A stretch of 64,000 nt of DNA, from positions 1-64,000 of the forward strand of contig JASAOC010002077.1 of the NCBI GenBank assembly GCA_030849835.1, in the 5' to 3' direction. This DNA is from Herpetomonas samuelpessoai. Taxonomy: Eukaryota; Euglenozoa; Kinetoplastea; Trypanosomatida; Trypanosomatidae. Both the position numbers and the translations under genes were made by a program. A model generated the notes under the pieces. That model was not told the origin of the DNA and searched no databases. It saw nothing but the letters and a program-made list of their open reading frames with translations. Each line of letters begins with the position of its first letter. Position 1 is the first letter of the stretch. Shown here piece by piece: positions 1-10,886 of the stretch.

Positions 1-3000
1 AAGCCGCGCGTCGCCGCACCGTGGACATGGCCGACGTGCCCATCCCTGAAGCAAGCGAGATTCCGGAGAGTGAGGAGGAGGTGTCACTTCCCCCTGCGAG
101 TCGTCGTATGGCGGATATGAAGCGCAACGACCCGTACTACCAAGAGCTGAAGGCCGTGTATGATGCCCTCAAGGCTGAGGAGGAAGCTTCGAACGGCCCT
201 GCCATGCACTGTGTGGAAGAGCAGATGAACGAGCGCCTCCGGCAACTGTTTGCGGATGAGGTGGCAGCATACCGTGCGGAGGCTCGCGCCGGTCGCGCAC
301 TCGCCCAGCGCTACCCATTCATTGGTAGCAATGTTACCGGTGAGCCCCTGGCCACGATCGGCCTGCACGACGATGACGTGTTCTGCCAGCTCGCCCGCAA
401 GCGTGAGGAGCTGCTCGCGGCGCCACGCCCCAACCGCGAGGAGGTTGCGGCGGTGGAACAGGCGATGCGTGCGCGTGCCAGTGANAGGCCCTGCGCGACA
501 AGCTACCCTTCATTGGTGCGCTGCCCGGCGGCGTCCTGCTGCGTCAGCTTGCCGTGATGAGCGACCCGAAGCTAGCCACCGCCATGTCACGGTACTCGGA
601 GGTACAACGGGTGCCGGACACGAAGAACTCGTCCGAAGCGAAACGTCTGGAGAAAGCCATCAAGGACCTTGTTCGCAGGGCGGCAGAGGACGAGGAAGCT
701 CGCCGGCGTCGGCAGCTGCTCGACGCGGACAGCCTCCATCGCCGCTACCCATTCCTGCCCCTGGAGCCCGTCCCTGGCATTTCACTGGTCGAAGCGGGTG
801 TCATGGACGACCCCGAGTTCCGCGCGATAGCCAATGGCCTGTACGACATGAAGCGCGACGGCGACTTGAACCTCCCCGCCTGCGATGTGCTCTCCACCAG
901 CCTCAAGTCGCGTGCGCAGCACCTGGCGCAGGTGAAGGCCAAGGCGATTGAGGCCCTCAAGGCCCAATACCCGTTTCTGCCGCGCAAGGTCGACGGTATC
1001 CCGATCAGCGACCTCGCCCTCACCACCGATGAGCGCTTCCAGAAGCTTGCCACGGCGGCGACAACGCCATCAAAGCGGCGCGCGCAGGAAAGCGCCATGC
1101 TCTCAAGGGCAAAGGCGCTTGCGGCGGAGGCGCGTACGCTCGCGGTGTACCACGCCGACGAAGACGAGGCGGTCCGGGCACGCCACCCGTACCTCACCTA
1201 CCATGACGTCAACCTTGTCCCCGTGCGCGAGCTTGGTCTGGAGGACGAGCGCCGTACCAAGGCCTTGCGTCGCCGTCGTGCCCGTGCCATGGCACACGAC
1301 CCCGTGGATTTTGCCCTGATTGCCAACATCGACGCCGAGCTCCGCGAGCACGCGGACAAGTTGGCCAACAAGGCACTCTTCGCGGACTTCAAGAACCGCC
1401 GCCGCTACCTCGCCAAGGCGCAGCGCGGCGCACCAGCGCTCTTTGATGTGCTGCACGTGACGGAAGATGAGGAGGTGGTGGACCTCCGCCTCAACTACCT
1501 GGATAACCCGAACTGTACCGATGAAGAGGCTGATGCGGCGCAGGTACGTCTTCAAGCTCGCTGCGCCACTCTCGTGCAGTGCTACGAGTCTGTCGAGGAG
1601 GAGATCGCCTACGAGCTCCGTCAGCTGCGCGAGACGTACACCATGTGCTGCCGTGATGTCAACCCCGCCGTCGCCGTGGACGACTACTTTGCCACCCTCA
1701 AGGCGAGCTACGACGAATGGATGGGTCTTCTCGACGCAGACGCCCCCGCGATCCGGGAGGCTGAGGCCGAGCTGCAATCCCGCTCCGTCGCCTTAATCGC
1801 TGATGAGCGTTGCGTAATGGATGCGTTGGCGGCCTACTGCGCCGCAGAGGCGGAGCTGCGCATGGCACGCGCCCAGCGGAGCACCGCAGAGCACCTGGCG
1901 CGTCTAACGCAGCGCCGCGATCGTGCGCAGTACCGTCACCGTCAGTGGCACGACCGTCACAACCGCCGCCGTCTGCAACCCTTGGTCTTCTCCCTTGTGG
2001 AAGAGGACTATGGGGAGGAAATTGTAGACGAGGAAAGTGAAGATGCCACGGCCACGGCCGCCGCTATGGCAGTCCGTCTGGCTGCCAAGGACGCGTACTA
2101 CCTGTACCTGCAGAAGGAGAAGAACCGTCTGACGGCCACCGGCCGTCTGGCAGGTGCGCGGGCGGCAGGTGAGATGATGAAGCTGCGCATGAAGCAGCTT
2201 GCCAGCGATGTGGCGCGCCAACGTATGGCCCGCGCACGCTCCGACAATGCCCTGCTCCGCCGCTTCCCCTTCTTGCGGCTCCAAGCCGGTGCGTGGTCCA
2301 TCTCGCGGTTGGGCCTGGAGAGCGATGAAACGTTCATGCGGCTGGTGGCCGAGCGTGAGAAGCTGCTGCGGCCGCCCAGCAACCTGCTGGACCGCTACCC
2401 CTTCCTTCCGCCAGTCATTGAGGGCGTGCCGATTGAGGAACTTGGGCTGGAGAGCGACCCTACCTTCATGAAGCTCGCCGCACAGCGCGAGGACCTGCTG
2501 GCACCGCTGCGGTACAAGTTACAATCCGTGAAGCGCAAGGAGGAGGAGATGAAGACGCGGTACTCGGAGCTGATGGCCGCCTACGTGGCCGAGGAGAACG
2601 ATCTACGCGCGCGCTACCACTTTACTAACGCCCACCTCCTACCCGTTCCCCTCAAGGATCTTCACCTGGGTACCCAGGAACCCTTCATGAAGTTGTTCCG
2701 GGGGTACGAGCACGTGATGCTTCACGAGATGGACCCCTCTGTCCGCGACCCCGCCAAGAAGCGGTTGGAGCTGGAGATGCGCGAGCTCGTGGAGCGCCTT
2801 GCCGAAGACGAAAATCTCTGGCAGACGGGCCAGCTCATGGAGGCGGAGACTCTCATGGACCGCTACATGTTTCTCCCTGCCGAGCCTGCTACTGGTATCG
2901 CCCTGGGCGAGATTGGGGCGACGGACGACCTGACCTTCCGCATGCTCCTGCGGCGCCTCGACGAGGCTCGGAAGAACCCTGGTGACGCAGAAGCCGTGGC

Positions 3001-6000
3001 GGCCGCAGAGGTGGCGCTGGAGCAGCGCGTCGTGCAGCTGGCAACGCACAAGTTGGAGCGCGCCGAAGGCAAGCGTCGCCGGCGTCGCCAACTGCCCATG
3101 CGCATCGACGGCGTCCTCGCCAGCGACATCGACATTGACACGGCGGGAGAGATTGTAGAGTCGGATGAGGACACGGCGCTGGCGACATACCGAGAGCTTG
3201 CACACCAGTACAAGCAGAAGAAGATATACCACATTGAAGAGAACGAGGCAGTGCGCGCGCGCTTCCCGTTCCTGGACTCCAATGACGTCGGTGGAGTCCC
3301 GCTGCGTCAGCTCAGTCTCCTCTCGAATCACCGGTTCCGCTCCTACTTCCGTAAGTGGATGCAGGCCCTCTCACAGGAGTCCGTCGACCGCGACGCAGTC
3401 CGCATCTACGAGGACCTGCTCCGCGAAACCGCCGAGGAGCAGGCGCAGACCTACATCACCGAGGAGGTGGCGGCGCAGAAGGCGATCCTAGACAAGGGTG
3501 GGGTCCCACTGCTCGCGATCGTGACGCACTCCGCCGGCGACGGCACCGGGATGCCCCTTCACGACCTCACCGACATGGCCACGGAAACGAATGCGCAGAC
3601 GGTGCCCCCCGTCAGCGAGGAGATGCTTCACCGCACCGCCGCCACCTACCATGACGCAGAGGATGCCATCATCAGCGAGCTCGCACACCTGCGATACGAG
3701 TACCTTCGCAGTATTCGCGATGTGAACCCTGCACTGGTGCACGACGGAAAGCTCCAGAACCTGCACACGCAGCGCAGTGAACTCAAGAAGCTCTTTGCTC
3801 AGCCCAGCACGATTGACTCGTTGGGCAAGGAGGAAATGAAGCGCAGCGTGGATCTGCTGCTCGACCACACCGACCTCAAGCACGTGCAGTCCGAAAGCCG
3901 CCAGAGTGACGGTGTCCCACTGGAACGCCTCTCCTCTGCTGAGCTAACGCTGCGGTGGAAGCGGCGCCTGAAGGAGCGCCGCCACCGCAACCGCGCTGTG
4001 ACGTTCGCCGACATCAACGAGCGTGGCAGCGCCGAAGAGGCCGCCCCGCGCGCCGCCGCGAAGAGGCATCAGCCGCGTCGCAAGCGCATGATGAGCTGGT
4101 CTGCGCTGGAGATGGCGGCGGTGCCAGACGCGGAGGCTGGCGAGATTGTCGAGGACGAGCGTCGCCTGAGCCTTCTCGGCTCGCTTCCGCAAAGCGCCTT
4201 CAGCTCGCCGGACGCGAACATCTCGGGCGATGAGGACGATGTGCTGGCGGAGAGCGGCCGCGAGGACGGCACGACACATCGCCAGCGCCTCAAGAAGCGC
4301 CGCCTCCGCGTGAAGGAGAAGCGGCGCTCTGTCGGGGCGCGGATTGACTCCGTGCCCGACTTGGAGGGGTACCAGATCAATGATGACGGCACCATGTGCG
4401 CGGTCGACCTGAGCGCCGGGACCACGCCCGGTGAGTCCCCGGTGCCTCCGGTCAACCTCTCGGGTGACAAGAAAAAGGCCAAGAAGCGGGTGCTCAAGAA
4501 GCGCACCCGGAACACTGGCAGCATCTCGCAGACCTCCTTCGATGCTGTCCCGGACGTTGTGGCCAGCGAGGTTCACGACACCGTGGAGGGTGGTGAACCC
4601 TACCGCACCCCACGGTCAGAGGCCTCCTCCACATCCCCGCAGCAGCCGCAGCAGCCTGCCTCTAGCTCGCGACGCAAGCTCATGGCGAAGCGCCGCCTGC
4701 CAGACACGGGAAGTTCTGGTGAGGATGCTGTAGTGGTGACCGCCAAGCCCCGGAAGCGCGGAACATCGAGGGCAAGCTCCATGGTGCTGTCCGTCGCGGA
4801 CGAGGCCCCAGAGGTCACCCGCGCACCGCTGCAGGCGGACAGCGGCGACACCCCTGCCACCACCGAGGCCGTGCAGCGTGCCCTGACGTCGATGCAGCCG
4901 CTTGTCTCGGAGAGCACCGAGGCCCTGTCTCAGCTGAGTGAGAACAAGCGCCCACGCAAGCGCCGCCCTGTGAGCCGTCGGTCTTCGGTGACGAGCATTT
5001 CGAATGTGGAGATTGAGGAAGCGGGCGAGATTCGCCTGAGCCCAACCGACGACGAGCTTTTCGTCACGCCCCCCGCGCGCCCTGCATTGGGGCAGGCCAA
5101 GAAGCGGAAGCAGCCGGCGGAGGCCTCCATCCCTCGTGTGTCCCGCGGCGCCACCGCCCACACCGACGGGGACGACGCCCACGCGATGCCCGAAGACGTG
5201 GAGCACGACCTGCTCGCCGCCGCGGACCGGCAGCGCCGGCGCCTCTCCAAGGGTCCCGTTGCCGCCCCCGCGAGCGAGGCCGCCACCACCACCACCGACC
5301 ACGCCGTGCCCCGCGACGCCGCCGAGGCGCAGGAGCTTGGCACGGAGCGCATGTACATTGCGGACACCATCACACGTGTCCTGCCCTTCTTGCTGCGCAA
5401 CATCACGGTGGAGGAGGTGGAGGCCGACGCCACGGCCATGGCCATGGTGACGGAGTACTACGACCTGAATGAGGTGATCGCACACGACGCCAGCAAGCGC
5501 CGCAGCGCTATTCTGCTCGCCCGCATTCGGCAGCTCGATGAAATGTTCGCCAACTGGCTCATTGAGCACGCCAAACGCCTCCCAACAACCGGGGAGGTGC
5601 AGCTCGCCCAGCGAGCCCGCGCCGTCCGCGAGATGCGCCGGCAGGAGCTCCTGGATTTGCAGGAAGGCACCGCGAACAACCCGCGCCGCGTCCCAATGAA
5701 GTGGGCGCATCTCTCCGTTGACGAACTGGAGAGCGACGCGGGCCTGCGCCAGGCCATGGATCGCATCGCCGACCCGGCCGCTGTGGAGGCCCACTTGAAC
5801 AGCATGTCGGCCCGCAAGGAAGGCGCCAACGAGGCCCTCTTTAGCCGGTACAGTTTTCTGCCCGTCCTCCCCTGTGGCTTCGCGCTGACGGAGGTTGGCT
5901 TCACCGACGACCGCGAGTTCCAGGAGCTCGCCGCCGATGGCACGTACACCAGAAACGAGGACACCAAGGCCCGCATGTGCGCCATTGTCGAGCGAATGGC

Positions 6001-7246
6001 GCACGCGAAGTCGGCCGCCTCCAAGGCACGGGAGTCCACCCATTACGTAGACCGCGTCCGACGCACCGTGGAGGAGATGCGCCGCCCCGCCGCCGCGGGT
6101 GGGGAAGGAGAACTGGCTCGCCGCGTGCGGGAAGCCCGCGCGCTGGAGGAGGCCGAGGACACGGGCGACAACCTGGTGGAGGAGATGCAGAAGGCCCGAC
6201 AGAAGCGCAGCAACAAGTTCCTGGACGCCCACCAGCGCCTTGGCTTCATCGCGCAATGTAAGCAGGAAAGTGAGAAGCTGGTGAAGCGTATGATGGTGCG
6301 GATGCGGCGGGAGCAGAGCGCCGATATCCCCCTCAGCATGGAGGACGTAGACACCCTCCGCTTCTTCTTTGACGGCGTGGACATTGACAACTTTGGCGTG
6401 CTCGATCGCGTCGACTTCACAGATTTCGTCATGCTGACACTCTGTGAGGATCGCCGGATGAGCCGCAGCCAGGTGGAGCGCATCGCCTTCCCCGAGGCCG
6501 CCCAGGCGGGCTCCCCGCTGCCCGTGGTCGTCGACTTCAGCGACTTTGGGAAGTTCTACAAGGCCGTCGCGCTGCAGGAACTGCAGAAGCAAGACAGCCG
6601 CTTTGACCCCCGCTTCGTTACCACCACACCATCGCACGCGATTGCAGGCGTGAACAGCAGCAGCAACACCAGCAGCGGCAACGCCCACAACGCGATGGTG
6701 GTGCCACGCAAGCCCAAGACCCAGCCCAGCAGCGGCAGCAACCCTGGCGCTCGCCGGGTGCGAGGGAGCGTGGCCGGCCCCACCGCCACCACAACCACAA
6801 TGACGACGACAGGCGCCTCTGGTCCTGCCATGCGTTCTGCCGGCAACGCCTCGGTGACAAGCAACGCCGCGACGGGCGGCCTGTCGAACGTGAACCGGCT
6901 GGGCGAGCCTCTCGAGCCACGGCGGCCGTCCTCGGAGCCCCGCACCGGCGGTGGCGCCACCACAGGTCGGCCCACCGGTCGCCTCGAAGGCACACCGCTG
7001 CAGCTGACACGGGCACAGCAGCAACTGCAGCAGGACCCCACCGCGCGCGTGCAGAACTGGGTGATGTCGGGTAGCACCCCACCACAGGACCGCTCCCGCG
7101 ACAATAGCAGTCACAACTATGTGAACCAGAATGTCAACATGAGCGGCAGCAGCAACCCTAACAACGCTGCGGCTGGTGGCAACGACGGTGCGCACACGCC
7201 CGGGAACGCACGCGGAGAGCCCCGTGGCACGTTCAGGGAGCTGTAA
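1..7246 (+). CDS. Giant calpain-family-type repeat protein, C-terminal part (5' partial, frame broken at an ambiguous base)
   Basis: The reading frame is open from the left edge, so the start lies upstream. About 2414 residues are visible once the break at 485 is allowed for. About twelve divergent units carry an R-[YF]-P-F-[LI] signature, a G-[IV]-P/S-[IL] step, an [LG]GL-x-x-D-x-x-F motif and R-x-x-LL. Some are linked by MNERLRQL-like helices, as in the long linker regions of kinetoplastid calpain-like proteins. No Cys-His-Asn protease core is visible here. Residues encoded at about 6340-6430 form one EF-hand (DIDNFGVLDRVD, a plausible Ca-binding loop). The last 600 nt encode a Ser/Asn/Gly/Thr-rich disordered tail. 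Basic clusters followed by AGEI and acidic residues recur. Calpain-like giants of trypanosomatids are usually cytoskeletal or flagellum-attachment proteins, so that role is inferred. It could instead be another repeat scaffold. Confidence 0.7.
485..485. other. Ambiguous base at a one-base frame break
   Basis: The single N sits where the frame of the giant repeat protein changes. Upstream the coding frame ends ...RARAS; downstream the frame displaced by one base continues ALRDKLPFIGALPGG, a clear repeat unit. The frame arithmetic fits one missing base at the N. An assembly or base-calling fault is therefore more likely than two genes or a pseudogene. Confidence 0.85.
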
Positions 7247-8645
7247 GAAGACAGAGAGGGGGAGTGCCCACCACATGGCTGCATGGGTGTGTGACCCTCC
7301 CTCTGCGTTCCTTACGCTTCTTTCTCTTTCCTTTTTTTCTGTACATATGTGCGTGCGTGTCTTTCTGTGCTCCTGTCACGCAGCAGCCCAGACGTGGTGT
7401 GTTGTCCCTTCCTTTGAAGGGCTTCCTCGCTTTTGTGCCGCACCCTACCCCCTACCCCCTACCCCTTATGTCTTCTGATGTTCTTTCCCCGCCACCACCG
7501 TCTAGTTTGGCTAGAAATAGAGAGGCATTTGGTTCCTTCCTTTTCAAGCGTAGCCCCTGTTTTTGCGTTGCTTTCGCTTCATGGATTCCCTTTTTTTTTT
7601 TTTACTGACGCTTTCTCTTTCTTCCTTTCTTCCTTTCTTCCTTTCTTCCTGACGCTTTTTTTTTCTTTTTCTTTTTTATTTCCTGCCGGACTTTTTTTTC
7701 TCTTCTCCCTCTCTCTTCATTGTGTACTCTCTCCCTTCTTTTTTTTCCCCACCCTCTGTCCACATATGTGTCGACAGGCCGTTGTCATGATGATGATGAA
7801 CGTTATTGTTACTACCCTCTAATTCTATTGGCGATATTCTCCTATTTGTTACTTTTCTCCGTGTTGACGCACACGCGTTCAACACACACCAAAAACAAAA
7901 CTTTTTAAAAAAACACGTACATGTGGTGAGTTCGGGAGGACACGACATGGGAAGCTTTGATGCCACATCCACATCGTCAGCGGACCGGTGGAAAAGGTGG
8001 CTGGTGCCCTCCCCCCCCCCCCCCCTCCGACCTTACGTTTGCGAAGAAGGGGGCGAAGGGGAACCAAATGTTAAAGAAAAGCGTAACCGTTCCTTCTCAG
8101 GCGCCGACTTCCTTTTCCACAGCCAAGGCACAAGAGCCGTGGGCACACGTCACGTAGGCTTCCAAAACGGCTGACGTGGGTACGGGTGCGATGCAGTGTG
8201 TGTGGGGGGGGAGGGCAGCTTCCTCCCATGTTTCTCCTCTCGTTAAAGCATTCTGCCTCTCCGCTTTTCCTCTTTCTCCCTTCCCTTTTGTGTGTGATAC
8301 GAAAAAAGCAGTACAAATTACTCGTTGAAGAGCGCTACATTGCCGTGCTCACACCTTGCCGGGCGGTGAAATCTGTAGGGTGACTCATTCTTTCACGCTT
8401 CGTCCGTTCTTGTTTTTTTTTTATTTTTTTTTATTTTTTACCCGACCCTCTTCTCTCGTGGCACCACGTGGTGTGCGTGCTGTGTCATCTTTGTGTCTAA
8501 TTTCATTTATCTTGTTTCTCTTCCTCTCTCTCTCCCTCTTTCCCCATATCCATCTGCTTCGTTTTGTATTTACGCGGACGCATCGACTTGTGCTGTCTTG
8601 TTCCTTTGCGGCACCGCTCTCCGTGATAGGACAGCGCAAAAGACG
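7247..8645 (+). other. Intergenic region with 3' UTR and trans-splice signals
   Basis: This 1.4-kb spacer is T/C-rich on the + strand, with T-runs near 7591 and 8411-8436, a (CTTT/CTTC)n stretch near 7611-7650, a C-run near 8012-8026 and (CT)n near 8520-8540. A 7-bp inverted repeat (CACGTCA 8146-8152 / TGACGTG 8172-8178) is present but of chance-level strength. No credible coding frame is seen. Confidence 0.7.
8515..8629 (+). promoter_or_regulatory. Putative trans-splice acceptor for the 57-bp-repeat gene
   Basis: A CT-rich tract at about 8515-8545 is followed by AG-free sequence until the AGs at 8628-8629 and 8633-8634. Splicing there leaves a 5' UTR of only 11-16 nt before ATG 8646. It also excludes upstream in-frame GTG/TTG codons as starts. 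Confidence 0.6.
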
Positions 8646-10886
8646 ATGAACTTTCGCAAGGTACTCGACGAAGTGCGGATGAGTGTGAGCCATCAGCTAT
8701 ACGACGACGATGACGCCGCCAACGAAGACGGCGCCGACAACACTCTCAGGCCCGACATGGCCAGTAAGCTAGACGGACACATAGACGGTGCCGAGAGTAG
8801 CGCCCGCGGAGCTCGGAACGCCCACGACGCTGCAGATGCCATCCCCATCGGCAGTCGTTTTGGCGGGGAGCACAACATCCGCCGAAGGCACGGTGGCCCA
8901 CAGGCCCCTGGTTACGCACCAACGTCACTCTCTCCTGCGCCAAGCTCTGGCCTCCGGCAAGACCGCCGCGGCCACGACGACACGTCAGCCGAATGGCACG
9001 CGGCACCCCTCTCCGACCTAGCTTCGTCAGCGCACGCCGCGGAGCCTCAGCAGGACACCTCCGCGTTTTGGGATCACAGCGCCTCGACCCCTGCGCGACA
9101 CGACGCCAGCCCTTCCTCCTCCTTCCCGGAATGTGTGGCAGAGCAATCGGCCCCGCGTCCCGACGACAGCGCGGCCCATACACCTCTCCCCTTCACCAGC
9201 GGTCTTTCAGGGCTCAAGGGGAAATCCACAAAGAAGAAGGCGCGGCGCTTTGGAACGGTGGAGCTCATCGCCCCCATCGCCACCTCCTCCAGCGTCACAC
9301 CCGCCCCACACACACCTGTCCATGCCCAACGCTCTGAACCGAACGCAGACCTCATTGCACAGGAAGAGGCCGAGCGCATTGCCCGTGAGGAGGAAGCAGA
9401 GCGCCAGCGCATTGCACAGGAAGAGGCCGAGCGCATTGCCCGTGAGGAGGAAGCGGAGCGCCAGCGCATTGCACAGGAAGAGGCCGAGCGCATTGCCCGT
9501 GAAGAGGAAGCAGAGCGCCAGCGCATTGCACAGGAAGAAACGGAAGTCGCCACGCGAGGGGAAACCATTGAACGGTGGGCCGCCATGTTGCAGGAGAGCA
9601 AGCGTAGATGGGCGACCCTGCAGGAAGTGGTTTTCAAAGCCGGCTTCTACCTCCGCGGGAAGGATGGAGACCCAAACACAAGCGTCATCATGCCCGACGG
9701 CACGCACCACCAGAAACCCTTCGACGAAAAGCTGGACACCACGGACGTTGCCATGAGCACGCGGCTGCGGCAGACGGCCCGCCGTGCAGCACAAGACGGC
9801 ACATCGGCGATGGCGTACGTGGATCTACAGCTGGCAAGCATGGAGTCCATCCTGGGGTTTCTCAACCGTCTCCTCACGCGCCGCGAACAGTACCTCCATC
9901 AGCAGCTGCAGCAGATGCAGATGCCGATGCAGCAGCCGGACCAGAGCGGCGGGGTACAACGGCCGCTTCGCTCGCTGGCGGAGTGGGATGCCGACAACAG
10001 CGTTACAGGGCCCATGGTAATGCCACTGCGATACCAACTCGCATCGGATGCCGCCTCGTCGGCAACAGGGATGATGGAGCTGGTGGCTCGCTTGCACACG
10101 GACGTGCATAACTACTGGAATGCTGTCTTGCAACAAGAGCATGACGAGACAGCACTGATTCAGCGCGCCAGGGCTCTGTTTGTCCCACGCGCAGAGGGAA
10201 AGAAAGAAAACGAAGAAGAAGAAGAAAGGGAGATGGCGTCCAGCGAAGGAGCAGCCTCCCATGCAACGGCCTCTCCTGCTTCATCATCAACGCTTGGAAG
10301 CCAGCACGCTGGTGACAATGAGGATGACGACGAAATGTCCGCAGGCGGGCGGCTGTCCCCGGGCTGGGTGACCATTGCGGAGGACCTTTACCGAGGTCTC
10401 TTCAGCAATTTTCCGAACATCAAACCGAACGAGGCCGACCTCGCCCGCGTCCTGGCGGAGCGTAGAAAGAATGTTCACACCCCGGCCGAGTACGTCGCCG
10501 CCTGCGTGCAGCAGCTGGCTCGCCTGATGCAGGAATTCGAGCGCGGCGCGACCCTCAAGGCACGTCGCCGTCTTACCGCTGGTGTCGCGCACTCCCGACA
10601 GGAAAGCTCTCTGGTGCTCGAGCACAGTCGCACCGCGCACACAGAAAGGCTAGGAGAGAGTGGGAGCCCTCTTCTCCCCGCCGAACAGGACCGGCGCCAC
10701 GGAGGAGAGGTTTGCTTTGCCGCCACCGCACGAGAAGGAGGGGTGGGTGGTGGCAACGCGCACCTCGGGCAGGCAGAGGTCCTGCAATGGCTTGCGGATA
10801 AAATGACTCAGGTGAGTTGGTGGCGGTGGTGCTGTGAGGCGTCACTGGGCATGCTTCTGGTGGTCAGCGTCGTCAAGGACTTGTAG
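8646..10886 (+). CDS. Unknown protein with 19-residue Glu/Arg tandem repeat and hydrophobic C-terminus
   Basis: I do not recognise this 746-residue protein. The ATG lies just after a splice-acceptor AG. The first ~235 residues are Ser/Pro/Ala-rich and look disordered. Residues ~236-298 are three near-identical copies of a charged helical unit (AQEEAERIAREEEAERQRI), likely one long single helix. Residues ~300-420 and ~560-660 look folded and helical, including GLFSNFPNIKPNEADLARVL and a following leucine-patterned helix. Between them lies a Gln/Met-rich and acidic low-complexity linker. The last ~20 residues are hydrophobic with Trp and paired Cys, so a C-terminal membrane anchor is possible. 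No enzyme motif is visible. It sits between the giant repeat protein and the AAA ATPase. A cytoskeletal role is only a guess. Confidence 0.75.
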   Translation: MNFRKVLDEVRMSVSHQLYDDDDAANEDGADNTLRPDMASKLDGHIDGAESSARGARNAHDAADAIPIGSRFGGEHNIRRRHGGPQAPGYAPTSLSPAPSSGLRQDRRGHDDTSAEWHAAPLSDLASSAHAAEPQQDTSAFWDHSASTPARHDASPSSSFPECVAEQSAPRPDDSAAHTPLPFTSGLSGLKGKSTKKKARRFGTVELIAPIATSSSVTPAPHTPVHAQRSEPNADLIAQEEAERIAREEEAERQRIAQEEAERIAREEEAERQRIAQEEAERIAREEEAERQRIAQEETEVATRGETIERWAAMLQESKRRWATLQEVVFKAGFYLRGKDGDPNTSVIMPDGTHHQKPFDEKLDTTDVAMSTRLRQTARRAAQDGTSAMAYVDLQLASMESILGFLNRLLTRREQYLHQQLQQMQMPMQQPDQSGGVQRPLRSLAEWDADNSVTGPMVMPLRYQLASDAASSATGMMELVARLHTDVHNYWNAVLQQEHDETALIQRARALFVPRAEGKKENEEEEEREMASSEGAASHATASPASSSTLGSQHAGDNEDDDEMSAGGRLSPGWVTIAEDLYRGLFSNFPNIKPNEADLARVLAERRKNVHTPAEYVAACVQQLARLMQEFERGATLKARRRLTAGVAHSRQESSLVLEHSRTAHTERLGESGSPLLPAEQDRRHGGEVCFAATAREGGVGGGNAHLGQAEVLQWLADKMTQVSWWRWCCEASLGMLLVVSVVKDL
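9353..9540 (+). repeat. 57-bp in-frame tandem repeat, 3 full copies plus part
   Basis: The unit starting CATTGCACAGGAAGAGGC recurs at 9353, 9410, 9467 and 9524, exactly 57 bases apart. The copies differ at only a few bases, implying recent expansion or ongoing homogenisation. Each encodes the 19-residue charged unit. Confidence 0.95.

Noticed and set aside
21-557. A separate small gene before the giant one
   Set aside because: Its repeats continue in the other frame straight after the N at 485; it is the same gene with a probable assembly error.
4616-7276. Long open frame on the minus strand (886 codons)
   Set aside because: It mirrors the GC-rich third positions of the + strand repeat gene, has no domain character, and opposes the direction of every other gene.
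7441-7470. Telomere-like CCCTACC repeats (also near 33415-33430)
   Set aside because: Short, degenerate and lacking true CCCTAA units; part of the general C/T-rich spacer composition.
8146-8178. 7-bp inverted repeat CACGTCA/TGACGTG
   Set aside because: Stems of this size are expected many times in 64 kb; nothing else supports it.
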